Source of the DNA: a virus
Direction: 5' to 3' (one strand)
Length of the DNA: 37,143 nucleotides
Virus record (IMG/VR): IMGVR_UViG_3300046642_000534
Location: 1 to 37,143 of that record
The notes under the pieces: model-generated
Seen by the model: only the letters and a program-made list of their open reading frames with translations
Told to the model about the DNA's origin: nothing
The model's database searches: none
Shown: one piece after another, positions 5,400 to 11,986 of the stretch
How the letters are laid out: every line of letters begins with the position of its first letter
Numbering within the stretch: the first letter of the stretch is position 1
Translations under genes and position numbers: made by a program

Positions 5400-6028
5400 A
5401 GTCTCTCGGATCTGTCCTGCGCTCGCAAGGCGCTTGCGCCGATGCGGTGCGATGGGTCGACGCACGCCCGAAGCCTCGCACGTACCGCTCCGCGTGGGAG
5501 ACCTGCGAGCGCGGTGATTGGATGCTGTGGCTCGCCGCTAGGGTAGGCGTCGATCGCAAGCTCGTGGTGCTCGCGGCATGCGCGTGCGCGGAAGCGGCGC
5601 TCGTGCATGTACCGGCCTGGGAAGAGCGACCACGCCGCGCCGTCGAGGTAACCCGAGCTTGGACGCGAGGCGAGGCGACGATCGAGCAGGTGCGAGAAGC
5701 GCGCGACGCCGCCTACGCCTACGCCTACGCCGACGCCAACGCCGCCAACGCCTCCGCCTACGCCTACGCCTCCGCCTACGCCTCCGCCGACGCCTTCGCC
5801 GCCTACGCCTCCGCCGCCGCCTACGCCTCCGCCGCCGCCTACGCCTACGCCTTCGCCGCCTCCGCCTACGCCTACGCCTCCGCCTACGCCTCCGCCGACG
5901 CCTTCGCCGCCTACGCCTCCGCCTTCGCCGCCCAAGCGCGTTCGCGCAGGCATTCGGCGGAGCTCGTACGGAAAGAGATCCCATGGGAAGCGATCCGAGA
6001 TGCTCTTCGCAAAAAGGTGGCCCAATGA
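5396..6028 (+). CDS. Imm5-like low-complexity Ala/Tyr-repeat protein
   Basis: The product is 210 residues from a GTG that overlaps the previous stop (GTGA). Residues about 35-100 contain SAWETCERGDWMLWLAARVG, then VDRKLVVLAACACAEAAL and RAVEVTRAWTRGEATIEQV, the signature of the predicted immunity-protein family Imm5, common in phages and high-GC bacteria. A stretch of about 75 residues follows, made only of Ala, Tyr, Ser, Phe, Asp and Asn (AYAYASAYASADAFAAYASA). A normal helical end closes it (AELVRKEIPWEAIRDALRKK). The function of phage members is unknown; toxin immunity is only implied by the family name. The stop overlaps the next gene's ATG. Confidence 0.65.
   Translation: MKSLGSVLRSQGACADAVRWVDARPKPRTYRSAWETCERGDWMLWLAARVGVDRKLVVLAACACAEAALVHVPAWEERPRRAVEVTRAWTRGEATIEQVREARDAAYAYAYADANAANASAYAYASAYASADAFAAYASAAAYASAAAYAYAFAASAYAYASAYASADAFAAYASAFAAQARSRRHSAELVRKEIPWEAIRDALRKKVAQ
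5750..5815 (+). repeat. 66-bp perfect direct repeat, copy 1
   Basis: This segment recurs exactly at 5858-5923, 108 bp (36 codons) downstream and in frame. Both copies are themselves built from GCCTAC/GCCTCC hexamers. They encode the Ala-Tyr-Ser part of the Imm5-like protein. Confidence 0.85.
5858..5923 (+). repeat. 66-bp perfect direct repeat, copy 2
   Basis: Exact second copy of 5750-5815. Because the unit keeps the reading frame, slippage or recombination between copies would shorten or lengthen the helix by 36 residues without truncating the protein. Confidence 0.85.
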
Positions 6029-7575
6029 AAGCTCTTCTCCTCGTCGACCTCTCCGCAATCTTTTGGTGGCTGTGGCACGGGAGCGCGAGTCAGAGCCGCG
6101 AAGCGCCATACGAGAGGACGCTTGGAAAGGTCGTGCAGCTCGCCGAGGGCTACGCACGCGTCGCCATCTGCTGCGATGCGGGCACGTCATGGCGCCGCGA
6201 GATTTATCCCGACTACAAGGGCAATCGGCCGCCGCATGACACCGAAGCGCTTGAGCAGCTCGACAGCGTGAAGAAGGAGCTCGCGCGGCGAGGCTTCACC
6301 ATGTTCGAGGCGCCCGGCTTCGAAGCGGACGACATCATCGCCACGTGCGTGGAGTGGTTCTGGCAGAAGGGCCCGAGCCACGGCGAGGTCCACATTGCCT
6401 CGCGTGACAAGGACATGTTGCAGCTTGTTTGGTGGAACGACTCGAACGGCAACGGGACGCTCGCGCTCGACCCTCAGAGCGGCAAGCTCGGCGGACCCGT
6501 CGAGGTCGAAGCGCGCTACGGCGTAACGCCCGCGCAAATGGTCGACTACCTCGCGCTCGTAGGGGACTCGAGCGACAACGTGCGCGGCGTCGAGAAGGTC
6601 GGCGCGAAGCACGCGCAACGCCTGCTCGCGAAGTATGGGACCGCCTCGAAGTTGTGGGGCGCGCTCGACGAAAAGAAGGATGGCAAATGGGCGATCGAGC
6701 CGCCTTCGGTGCGCGATTCGCTGATTGCTTCGGCGGATGTTTTCGCCCTCGCGCGCAAGCTGATTACGCTTCGGACCGACGCGCCCATCGACTGCAAGGC
6801 GCTCGAGAAGCAGCACGAGACTTCGGCCGGCTTCGCAGCTGGCGAGGGGACCCAACAGACCTCTCACACGCAGCCCGGCCGTGGGGCCGAAGAGCCGGGC
6901 ACTTTCTCAGAAGCAGAATTCGAGGAGGAGGCCGACACGGAGCCGGCTCCCCCGCAAGCTTCGGCTTCACCCCTGCACGCGACCCCATCGCAAACGCAAG
7001 GGGCAGCCCCTCCGAGCCCGGCCGGAGTGGCCGAAGAGCCGGGCACTTCTACGGCGCTCGTTCGCGTCGAGGCGGGCTTCAAGCTCGAGCTCGAGCCGCG
7101 TTCGGCGAACAACGCCATGATGGTCTCAAAGATCCTCTTCAACAGCGGGATCTTTCGACGGAAGCACGAAACGCCCGAGAGCATCTTCGCGGTCATCCTC
7201 GCGGGTCGCACGATGGGTCTCGACGCGATGACGGCGCTGCGCGGGATTCACATGATTGAGGGCAAACCCGAGATGTCATCGAGCTTGATGGTGGGGCTCG
7301 TGCTGAACAGCGGGAAGGCCGAGTATTTCGATCTCGTCGAGTCGAGCGACAAGATCGCAACGTGGGAAACGAAGCGCTTCGGCGGCCGCCGTGAAGTGCG
7401 CATGAGCTTCACCATCGAGCAGGCCAAGCGCGCGGGGCTCGTCGGGAAAGGCACTTGGCAGAAGCACCCGGAAGCGATGCTGCTCGCGCGCTCCTCCGCG
7501 ATGTTGGCGCGCGCGGTCTATCCCGACATCGTGAGCAATGTCTACTCGCCGGGGGAGCTGGAGGAGGCTTCGTGA
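6025..7575 (+). CDS. 5'-3' exonuclease (FEN) fused to putative RecT-like annealing domain
   Basis: The product is 516 residues in one uninterrupted frame. Residues 1-265 are a FEN/PolA-type exonuclease: Asp8 (LLLVDLS), Asp51, YPDYKGNR at 62-69, FEADDIIAT at 99-107, SRDKD with Asp128 and Asp130, and GDSSDNVRGVEKVGAKHAQRLL (180-201) with the helix-hairpin-helix. Residues 266-350 are a Pro/Glu-rich linker. Residues 352-510 contain ESIFAVILAGRTMGLDAMTA, IEGKPEMSSSLMVGL and RAGLVGKGTWQKHPEAMLLARS, which resemble a RecT-like phage recombinase family. The pair would resect DNA ends and anneal the exposed strands, like lambda Exo plus Beta but in one chain. AGGTGG lies 4 nt before the ATG, and both ends are coupled by overlaps. 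The exonuclease call is firm; the annealing call is moderate. Confidence 0.8.
   Translation: MKALLLVDLSAIFWWLWHGSASQSREAPYERTLGKVVQLAEGYARVAICCDAGTSWRREIYPDYKGNRPPHDTEALEQLDSVKKELARRGFTMFEAPGFEADDIIATCVEWFWQKGPSHGEVHIASRDKDMLQLVWWNDSNGNGTLALDPQSGKLGGPVEVEARYGVTPAQMVDYLALVGDSSDNVRGVEKVGAKHAQRLLAKYGTASKLWGALDEKKDGKWAIEPPSVRDSLIASADVFALARKLITLRTDAPIDCKALEKQHETSAGFAAGEGTQQTSHTQPGRGAEEPGTFSEAEFEEEADTEPAPPQASASPLHATPSQTQGAAPPSPAGVAEEPGTSTALVRVEAGFKLELEPRSANNAMMVSKILFNSGIFRRKHETPESIFAVILAGRTMGLDAMTALRGIHMIEGKPEMSSSLMVGLVLNSGKAEYFDLVESSDKIATWETKRFGGRREVRMSFTIEQAKRAGLVGKGTWQKHPEAMLLARSSAMLARAVYPDIVSNVYSPGELEEAS
6885..6904 (+). repeat. 20-bp direct repeat in linker, copy 1
   Basis: GGCCGAAGAGCCGGGCACTT occurs here and again at 7029-7048, 144 bp apart and in frame. 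It encodes AEEPGT in the linker between the exonuclease and the annealing-like domain. Confidence 0.8.
7029..7048 (+). repeat. 20-bp direct repeat in linker, copy 2
   Basis: Exact second copy of 6885-6904. The two copies bracket the Pro-rich part of the linker, and may reflect how the linker grew or how the two domains were joined. Confidence 0.8.
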
Positions 7576-7829
7576 CTGCCCCCACGCGCCCAACGGCTCG
7601 CGACGTCGCCAACTTGATCCGCATGTACTACGCGAAACCAGGCAACGGCGCGGGCGGGAATTGCCACGTCGTGCTCGACGATCGCAACATCGTAGACAGC
7701 TTCATCCGTTTCTGTCTCGGCGAATGCGAGGCAAAGGGGGACGAAGACGGCGCCCGCATCATGATCGCGATGTTGGAGCAGAAGGCGACTGCCCGCCTGA
7801 AGTCGATCGATCTTTCGAGGGGGCCATGA
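7572..7829 (+). CDS. Unknown 85-residue protein, recombination operon
   Basis: The GTG at 7572 overlaps the stop of the fusion gene (GTGA). Motifs visible: TARDVANLIRMYYAKPGNGA, GGNCHVVLDDRNIVDSFIRF, then CLGECEAKGDEDGARIMIAM. It is an alpha/beta small protein seen as a type in phage early regions, but I cannot name a function. Its stop overlaps the excisionase ATG. Confidence 0.65.
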   Translation: MTAPTRPTARDVANLIRMYYAKPGNGAGGNCHVVLDDRNIVDSFIRFCLGECEAKGDEDGARIMIAMLEQKATARLKSIDLSRGP

Positions 7830-8182
7830 CCGATCGCGTACTCACCGCAACTGACGTCGCGGCCGAGCTCAAGGTGTCGCTCTCGCGGGCTTACGAAATC
7901 ATGCGGGAGATCCCGCACCTGGTTAGCGGCCGATCGGTGCGGGTGACACGGCGAGCGCTTGACGCGTACCTTCGACGAATCGAGGAACCGGGATGGCACG
8001 ACTCTACAAGCGCGGCGAAACGTGGTGGGCGACGTTCTACGACGCGAGCAAGCGCCGACACCGCGTGTCCACCCGATGCACCGACCGGCGAGCGGCCGAA
8101 ACGGTTGCGGCTCGTCTCGAGCGAGAGGCCGCAGATCCCCGACATTCGGCCGCGTACGCGACCACGCTCGACAGCGCCCTGA
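7826..8182 (+). CDS. xis: Excisionase-like MerR-type helix-turn-helix protein
   Basis: Residues 5-50 (VLTATDVAAELKVSLSRAYE, then IPHLVSGRSVRVTRRALDAYL) are a clear winged helix-turn-helix of the HTH_17/excisionase kind. It lies directly before the integrase gene and should act as recombination directionality factor or as a regulator of integration. The frame has no stop until 8182, giving 118 residues and a 190-nt overlap with the integrase gene. The last 60 residues are Arg/Pro/Thr-rich and look like shadow translation of integrase codons. The useful domain ends near residue 55. Confidence 0.75.
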   Translation: MTDRVLTATDVAAELKVSLSRAYEIMREIPHLVSGRSVRVTRRALDAYLRRIEEPGWHDSTSAAKRGGRRSTTRASADTACPPDAPTGERPKRLRLVSSERPQIPDIRPRTRPRSTAP

Positions 8183-9234
8183 TGCACATGCTCGCCGACC
8201 GAGCCCAGCGCGGGCGCGCGGCGGGCACGGTGCGCATGTACCAAACGAAGGCCGCGCACCTCGTTCGTGTCCTCGGGCGTGACACCCGCCTCGGGGAGCT
8301 CACCGCGGCGATGGTCGATCACTTCATCGCGATGAGGACGTCGGAGGGCGCGGAGAGGACGACCATCGGGAAGGAGCTCACCACGCTACGGGTCGCGCTC
8401 AAGCTCGCGAAGCGCCGTGGGGAGCTCGTCGTCGACGTGGACGCGATCATGCCGGTCGGTTGGGCCGTGGGCTACAAGCCGCGCGCGCGGGTGCTGCGGC
8501 GCGCGGCGGACCTGCAACGCCTCGTCAACGCGCTCTTGCCGGACCGAGCGGCACACATGGCCTTCATGCTCGCGACGGGCGCGCGGTACGCCGAGTCCAT
8601 CCGGGCGCGCCGATCGGACATCGACCTCGAGGGCGGCATGGTGCGCATCCGCGGGACGAAGACGGCGGGCGCGGCCGCGACGATCCCGCTCGTGTGGTGG
8701 CAGATCACGATCCTGCGGATGGTCGTCGACGTGACGCCCGACTCGGGGCCGATGTTCCGCGGGTGGGGCAACGTAGGCCGGGAGCTCCCCGACGCGTGCC
8801 GCGGCATCGGGCTCGAGCCGCTCACCCCGAACGACTTGCGGCGCACGTGCGCGACGTGGCTCCGAGCGCAAGGCGTCGAGCCGTCTCTCCTCGCCGGCGT
8901 GCTCCGTCACCGCGATTCGCGGATGGTCGAGCGCGTCTACGGCCGCATCGCTCCCGACGCGCTCGGAACGTTGCTGCGCGCCCGCGTCGGTTGTGACACC
9001 GGTGTGCCAGATGGTCGCGGTTTCGGTGCAAGCGGTGCGAGCAGTGGAAACGCGGCCGCATCGGAAAGCGCGTCAATTCATGCGGATCTGGTGCCCAGGG
9101 ACGGAATCGAACCGCCCACACGAGGATTTTCAATCCGCGCGTCACGTCGCGAATACGACGAGCGATCCAGTGCAAAACGCGATCGCGCCGGCTCCCGTGT
9201 GACGCCGGCGTGCCAGCGCAAGGCGGCCGGGTGA
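7993..9234 (+). CDS. int: Tyrosine-recombinase integrase with attP inside its C-terminal coding end
   Basis: The product is 413 residues. The N-terminal arm domain (MARLYKRGETWWATFYD) and a core-binding SAM-like region (about 60-145) precede the catalytic domain. Catalytic residues are Arg198 in ATGARYAES, Lys223 in GTKTAG, Arg283 in TPNDLRRTCATW (Asn at the usual His position), His306 and Tyr316 in LRHRDSRMVERVYGR. GAGG lies shortly before the ATG. Nearly 100 residues follow the tyrosine, and residues about 366-382 (DLVPRDGIEPPTRGFSI) are a reverse-strand translation of a tRNA-Phe 3' half. Integration would therefore exchange the protein's C-terminus, as described for Mx8. Confidence 0.9.
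   Translation: MARLYKRGETWWATFYDASKRRHRVSTRCTDRRAAETVAARLEREAADPRHSAAYATTLDSALMHMLADRAQRGRAAGTVRMYQTKAAHLVRVLGRDTRLGELTAAMVDHFIAMRTSEGAERTTIGKELTTLRVALKLAKRRGELVVDVDAIMPVGWAVGYKPRARVLRRAADLQRLVNALLPDRAAHMAFMLATGARYAESIRARRSDIDLEGGMVRIRGTKTAGAAATIPLVWWQITILRMVVDVTPDSGPMFRGWGNVGRELPDACRGIGLEPLTPNDLRRTCATWLRAQGVEPSLLAGVLRHRDSRMVERVYGRIAPDALGTLLRARVGCDTGVPDGRGFGASGASSGNAAASESASIHADLVPRDGIEPPTRGFSIRASRREYDERSSAKRDRAGSRVTPACQRKAAG
9089..9136 (-). other. attP: attP core: 3' part of a tRNA-Phe(GAA) gene
   Basis: On the minus strand this reads as a tRNA from the anticodon arm to CCA. It shows loop TTGAAAA with anticodon GAA, a 5-bp T stem around TTCGATT, the acceptor half CCTGGGC, discriminator A and CCA. 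The 5' half (acceptor strand and D arm) is absent, so it is not a functional tRNA. Phages integrating into tRNA genes carry exactly such a 3' segment to rebuild the gene. Here it lies within the integrase coding sequence. The upstream boundary is approximate, because the host gene is not in the window. Confidence 0.85.
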
Positions 9235-9279
9235 CCTTCGGTAGCTGAAACCGCAAAGGAAGAGAAACGAAGCAAGGTG

Positions 9280-9915
9280 ATGACCTCCGATTCGCCCAGC
9301 CTCGGTCCAACCGTAGCCGCTCTCTACGTCGACCCACGCGGCCCATACCCGCGTCTCGCTGGCGTCTATTGCTGGGCCGCACCCGAGCGAGACGCGAAGG
9401 AGTACGCCGGCCCATGGCCCGTCGTCGCACATCCGCCGTGCGGGCCGTGGGGCAAGCTGCGGCACCTGTCGCGACACGACGATCCGGCATGCGCGCCTAG
9501 AGCCGTCGAGCAGGTGCGTGCGTTCGGCGGCGTGCTCGAGCACCCGGCGGGGTCGCTCTTGTGGAACGAGTGCGACATGCCGCTCCCGTGGTGCCTGCCC
9601 GATGCGTATGGCGGCTACTCGGTCGAGATCGCGCAATGTGATTGGGGGCACGTCGCGCGGAAGACCACGTGGCTCTACCTCGTTGGCGTTCCAACGTCTC
9701 GGCTCATGTGGCCGGCTCGGCGGGAGCCGACGCACTGGTGTTCTGGATTCCGCACCGGTGGTGGTCGCGTGAACCGGTACCGCTCGAAGGGGTCGGCGGT
9801 GCCGCCTGGAATCAAGGTCTGCTCGGCGCAGCAACGGCGACGAACGCCGCCAGCGCTTGCCGAGTACCTCGTGGGGCTTGCTCGGAGTACCAGCGAACTG
9901 AAGAAAGCATCATGA
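9280..9915 (+). CDS. Minimal cytosine-C5-methyltransferase-like phage protein
   Basis: The product is 211 residues. VVAHPPCGPWGKL (48-60) resembles motif IV with a candidate catalytic Cys54. GGVLEHPA (83-90) stands where C5 methyltransferases have ENV. VEIAQCDWGHVARKTTWLYLVG (115-136) resembles the motif VIII strand. The Pro-rich TPPALAEYLVGLA end resembles motif X. A classical motif I (FxGxGG) is not visible; the N-terminus reads YVDPRGPYPRLAGVYCW instead. It may modify phage DNA or nucleotides, or be a catalytically altered relative. Start at ATG 9280; a GTG directly before it is equally possible. It is separated from the integrase gene by 45 nt. Confidence 0.55.
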   Translation: MTSDSPSLGPTVAALYVDPRGPYPRLAGVYCWAAPERDAKEYAGPWPVVAHPPCGPWGKLRHLSRHDDPACAPRAVEQVRAFGGVLEHPAGSLLWNECDMPLPWCLPDAYGGYSVEIAQCDWGHVARKTTWLYLVGVPTSRLMWPARREPTHWCSGFRTGGGRVNRYRSKGSAVPPGIKVCSAQQRRRTPPALAEYLVGLARSTSELKKAS

Positions 9916-9926
9916 GGAGAGACGCA

Positions 9927-10190
9927 ATGGTGAAGAGGGAGAAGCCCAGCGATGGGGCAACGGAGAACGAGCGTGGCGCCCCCGACGTGTTCGAGCGGCT
10001 ACGTGGATTGGAGACGGCTTTTGCCTCGCTCGAGAAGTCGTTGACGCAGCGCCGCCGGCTCATGATCGCGCAATCCTTCGTTGTCGCCATGCTCGCATCG
10101 GGGAAAGAGGCCTCCGACGAAATCATCGAAATGGCGTATGTGATGGCAGACGAGCTTCTTGCGCAAGAAGGCCACGACGATGAACGATAG
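9927..10190 (+). CDS. Unknown helical protein
   Basis: The product is 87 residues from ATG 9927, which has GAGGAG 7-8 nt before it. An in-frame ATG at 9912 overlaps the previous stop as ATGA and could be used instead. The sequence is helical (VFERLRGLETAFASLEKSL, RRLMIAQSFVVAMLASGKEA), suggesting a coiled or helical bundle. No family recognised. It overlaps the next gene by 11 nt. Confidence 0.6.
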   Translation: MVKREKPSDGATENERGAPDVFERLRGLETAFASLEKSLTQRRRLMIAQSFVVAMLASGKEASDEIIEMAYVMADELLAQEGHDDER

Positions 10191-10395
10191 GGACAGCGGA
10201 GGGGTGGCGAGAAGCGGCTGCCGCGTGTGCGGTCTCGAAGAGATGTCGCCGGAAGAAGCACAACGGTTTCGCGCCGCGGATTTCGCACAACGGGCCGCGT
10301 GGCGCGGATTATCGGACGTGTGTTGCGCGCGTGTGTGCGGGCAAGAATGTGCGAAAGGACCCAAAGCCGCGGGAGAGGAAGGACGGGAGAAGTGA
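10180..10395 (+). CDS. Cys-rich zinc-ribbon-like small protein
   Basis: The product is 71 residues. A CRVCG motif near residues 14-18 is matched later by CCARVCGQEC (about 49-58), giving the two knuckles of a small zinc ribbon separated by a helical EEAQRFRAADFAQRAAWRG. AAGAAGG precedes the ATG. The stop overlaps the next GTG. Likely a metal-binding adaptor or DNA-binding protein; not further assignable. Confidence 0.65.
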   Translation: MNDRDSGGVARSGCRVCGLEEMSPEEAQRFRAADFAQRAAWRGLSDVCCARVCGQECAKGPKAAGEEGREK

Positions 10396-10724
10396 CGCAG
10401 CCAATTCCCGCGCGAGTATTGCGACGCATCGAGGGCGATCTCGAGCAAGCCAAGGAGGAGAACACACGCCTCCGCGCCGCGCTGAAAGAGGCGTGCGACT
10501 GCGGTCAAGACGGTGTTTGTTCAATCGCGCCCGGATGCCTGCGCCATTGGGAGACGCGAAACCGAGAGCTCGTTGCGGAGCACGCCACCATCCGCGCCGC
10601 GCTGAAGGTGGTGCTCCGCGGCTACGAAACCGCGGTGCGCAAAGCGTGGGAGCCGATGCATCCTGGGGCCGATGCGCATTGGCAGACGATTCGGGAAGCG
10701 TACATGTTGGGAGGCGAGAGATGA
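10392..10724 (+). CDS. Coiled-coil protein with Cys cluster
   Basis: The product is 110 residues from a GTG in a GTGA overlap. It has two related coil segments (LEQAKEENTRLRAALKEA and ELVAEHATIRAALKVVL) around CDCGQDGVC and APGC, which could bind zinc. The first coil segment shares 27 nt exactly with the following gene, so the two genes arose by partial duplication or exchange. Function unknown. Confidence 0.65.
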   Translation: MTQPIPARVLRRIEGDLEQAKEENTRLRAALKEACDCGQDGVCSIAPGCLRHWETRNRELVAEHATIRAALKVVLRGYETAVRKAWEPMHPGADAHWQTIREAYMLGGER

Positions 10725-10957
10725 GCCACATGACCGCAGTGCGCGACCTTCTAATCAGCGAACTGCATACAGAGTGCGACGACCTTCGCGCCGAAAACGA
10801 GCGCCTCCGCGCCGCGCTGAAAGAGGCGCTGGACGGGTGGACCGCTGGACACGAAGCGATCGCCGAGCTCTACAACTGCGGCGGCGACGACGACATGAAG
10901 GAGCACGAGAAGCGTATCGCAGAGCTGCGCAAGCTCGCAGAGGGGGGCGGGGAATGA
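10721..10957 (+). CDS. Coiled-coil small protein
   Basis: The product is 78 residues with a leucine-zipper-like run (LISELHTECDDLRAENERLR, then AALKEAL) and a second helix at the end (KEHEKRIAELRKLAEGGG). It is coupled by ATGA overlaps to both neighbours. The heptad spacing suggests a dimer or heterodimer with the products of the adjacent genes. Confidence 0.65.
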   Translation: MSHMTAVRDLLISELHTECDDLRAENERLRAALKEALDGWTAGHEAIAELYNCGGDDDMKEHEKRIAELRKLAEGGGE

Positions 10958-11193
10958 TGTTCAAGATGTTCAACTACTTCGAAATGTGCTGGATCTGCCA
11001 TCAACCGGTCTGCTTACATGTCGAAGAAATCATGCGGCTCAGCAACGACCTTGCCGAGTCCAACATGTGGCGCGAGAAACTGTCCGACAAGATCAACGAA
11101 CGCGATGCCGAGCTTGCCACCCTCGCGCAGACTGCGAACGAGCTCCGCGCCGAAAACGAGCGGCTGCGCGGAAAGGGCGAACCGTCGAAATAG
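10954..11193 (+). CDS. CxxC plus coiled-coil small protein, end of right operon
   Basis: The product is 79 residues. It begins MMFKMFNYFEMCWICHQPVC, with a Cys/His group (CWICHQPVCLH) suited to zinc, and continues as a coil ending LRAENERLRGKG, again the block found in the two genes before it. It is the last gene before the convergent late operon. I see no T-rich terminator in the 38 nt between it and 11232. Confidence 0.65.
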   Translation: MMFKMFNYFEMCWICHQPVCLHVEEIMRLSNDLAESNMWREKLSDKINERDAELATLAQTANELRAENERLRGKGEPSK

Positions 11194-11231
11194 TTCACCA
11201 AGGGGCTTGACCACTGCGCGCTATGTACCGC

Positions 11232-11762
11232 TCAGGCAAATAGCGCGTCGAGGTCGACCCACCCGCGCACGACCCTCGTCATCACGCCGCGGTCGAAAAG
11301 CACGTTGCCGCCCCAAACCCACTTCCGCGCCGACCTGCCGATCATCTCGGCGCCGTTAGGCGTGCGCTGACCGCCGTCGATGCTGCCCCAAGCCATCGGC
11401 CCGAGTTCCTCGACAATCGTATAGACGTGCTCCGGCGTGGCGACGTACACCGCATCCCCTGGTGTCGGCGTAGCGTCCGGGTGCGGCTCCCTCCACGCCC
11501 CGAGCTCGCGAGCAATCGAAACCACGTCATCGACGGCATCGCCGATTCGGTACGGCGCCGCGAGCCGAGGGTGCACGAGCCCGAGGCGGCGCCAGAAGCC
11601 GCGAACGGTGAGGGCGCAGCTGGACATCGATGCCATAGCGGCGCGCATCTCGGGTGTCTCGTCGGGCGCGATGAGGTCGAGGTATCGATCGCGATCGGTC
11701 GCGGCGTTGCAGCCGTCGAAGCTCAAGGCGAGGCGGATCATGTTGTCGCGAATCGGCGTCAT
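11232..11762 (-). CDS. Putative CHAP/NlpC-type cysteine peptidase (cell-wall lysis)
   Basis: The product is 176 residues. Cys49 in ASMSSCALTVRGFW begins a helix as the nucleophile of papain-like wall peptidases does. PTPGDAVYVATPEHVYTIVE (99-118) gives the GD turn and strand with the candidate catalytic His112, and GSIDGGQ (127-133) a polar residue. It is the last gene of the late operon, in the lysis cluster after the transglycosylase-like gene. The ATG at 11762 overlaps the upstream stop; ATG 11774 is less likely. The assignment rests on motif pattern only; a related structural or tail-associated hydrolase is possible. Confidence 0.55.
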   Translation of the reverse strand: MTPIRDNMIRLALSFDGCNAATDRDRYLDLIAPDETPEMRAAMASMSSCALTVRGFWRRLGLVHPRLAAPYRIGDAVDDVVSIARELGAWREPHPDATPTPGDAVYVATPEHVYTIVEELGPMAWGSIDGGQRTPNGAEMIGRSARKWVWGGNVLFDRGVMTRVVRGWVDLDALFA

Positions 11763-11986
11763 GGGGCCGGGCATCGTGATTCTCCCAAGCGAAACCACGT
11801 CAGGGCGCGGCCGAACCAATCAGACTTCTGCTCGCCGAGCGGCGCCCTCTCGCGCCATGTGTCGAGCTCGACGAGCAGCGCACACCCCTCGCCGGCGAGC
11901 GCGTAATAGCTCGCGTTTAGCAGCCGGACCGAGAGCTCGCGCACGCGCGTTTCCCATGAGGCGGTCATGCTCGAATGGGAGGTCAC
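11759..11986 (-). CDS. Unknown small protein in lysis cluster
   Basis: The product is 75 residues from the GTG that overlaps the lysozyme-like gene's stop (GTGA); an ATG 18 nt further (11968) is an alternative. It is a soluble, mainly helical protein (WETRVRELSVRLLNASYYAL, LVELDTWRERAPL) that ends in WFRLGESRCPAP. No recognised family. A longer open frame upstream is an Arg-rich shadow. Confidence 0.55.
   Translation of the reverse strand: MTSHSSMTASWETRVRELSVRLLNASYYALAGEGCALLVELDTWRERAPLGEQKSDWFGRALTWFRLGESRCPAP

Noticed and set aside
5700-5932. CRISPR-like array
   Set aside because: The repeats are short, contiguous, hexamer-based and coding in frame. There are no unique spacers of constant length and no cas genes.
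5538-5984. Long minus-strand frame encoding an almost pure poly-arginine protein
   Set aside because: It is the reverse reading of the GCCTAC/GCCTCC hexamer repeats in the Imm5-like gene and has no ribosome site. The plus frame has conserved flanking domains and coupled ends.
9089-9136. A functional tRNA-Phe gene
   Set aside because: Only the anticodon arm onward is present; the 5' acceptor strand and D arm are missing, and the sequence upstream does not pair with the acceptor half. It is better explained as an attP core.
11194-11231. Terminator between the right operon and the late operon
   Set aside because: The 38-nt gap has no GC-rich stem with a T-run on either strand. Termination here must be factor-dependent or absent.
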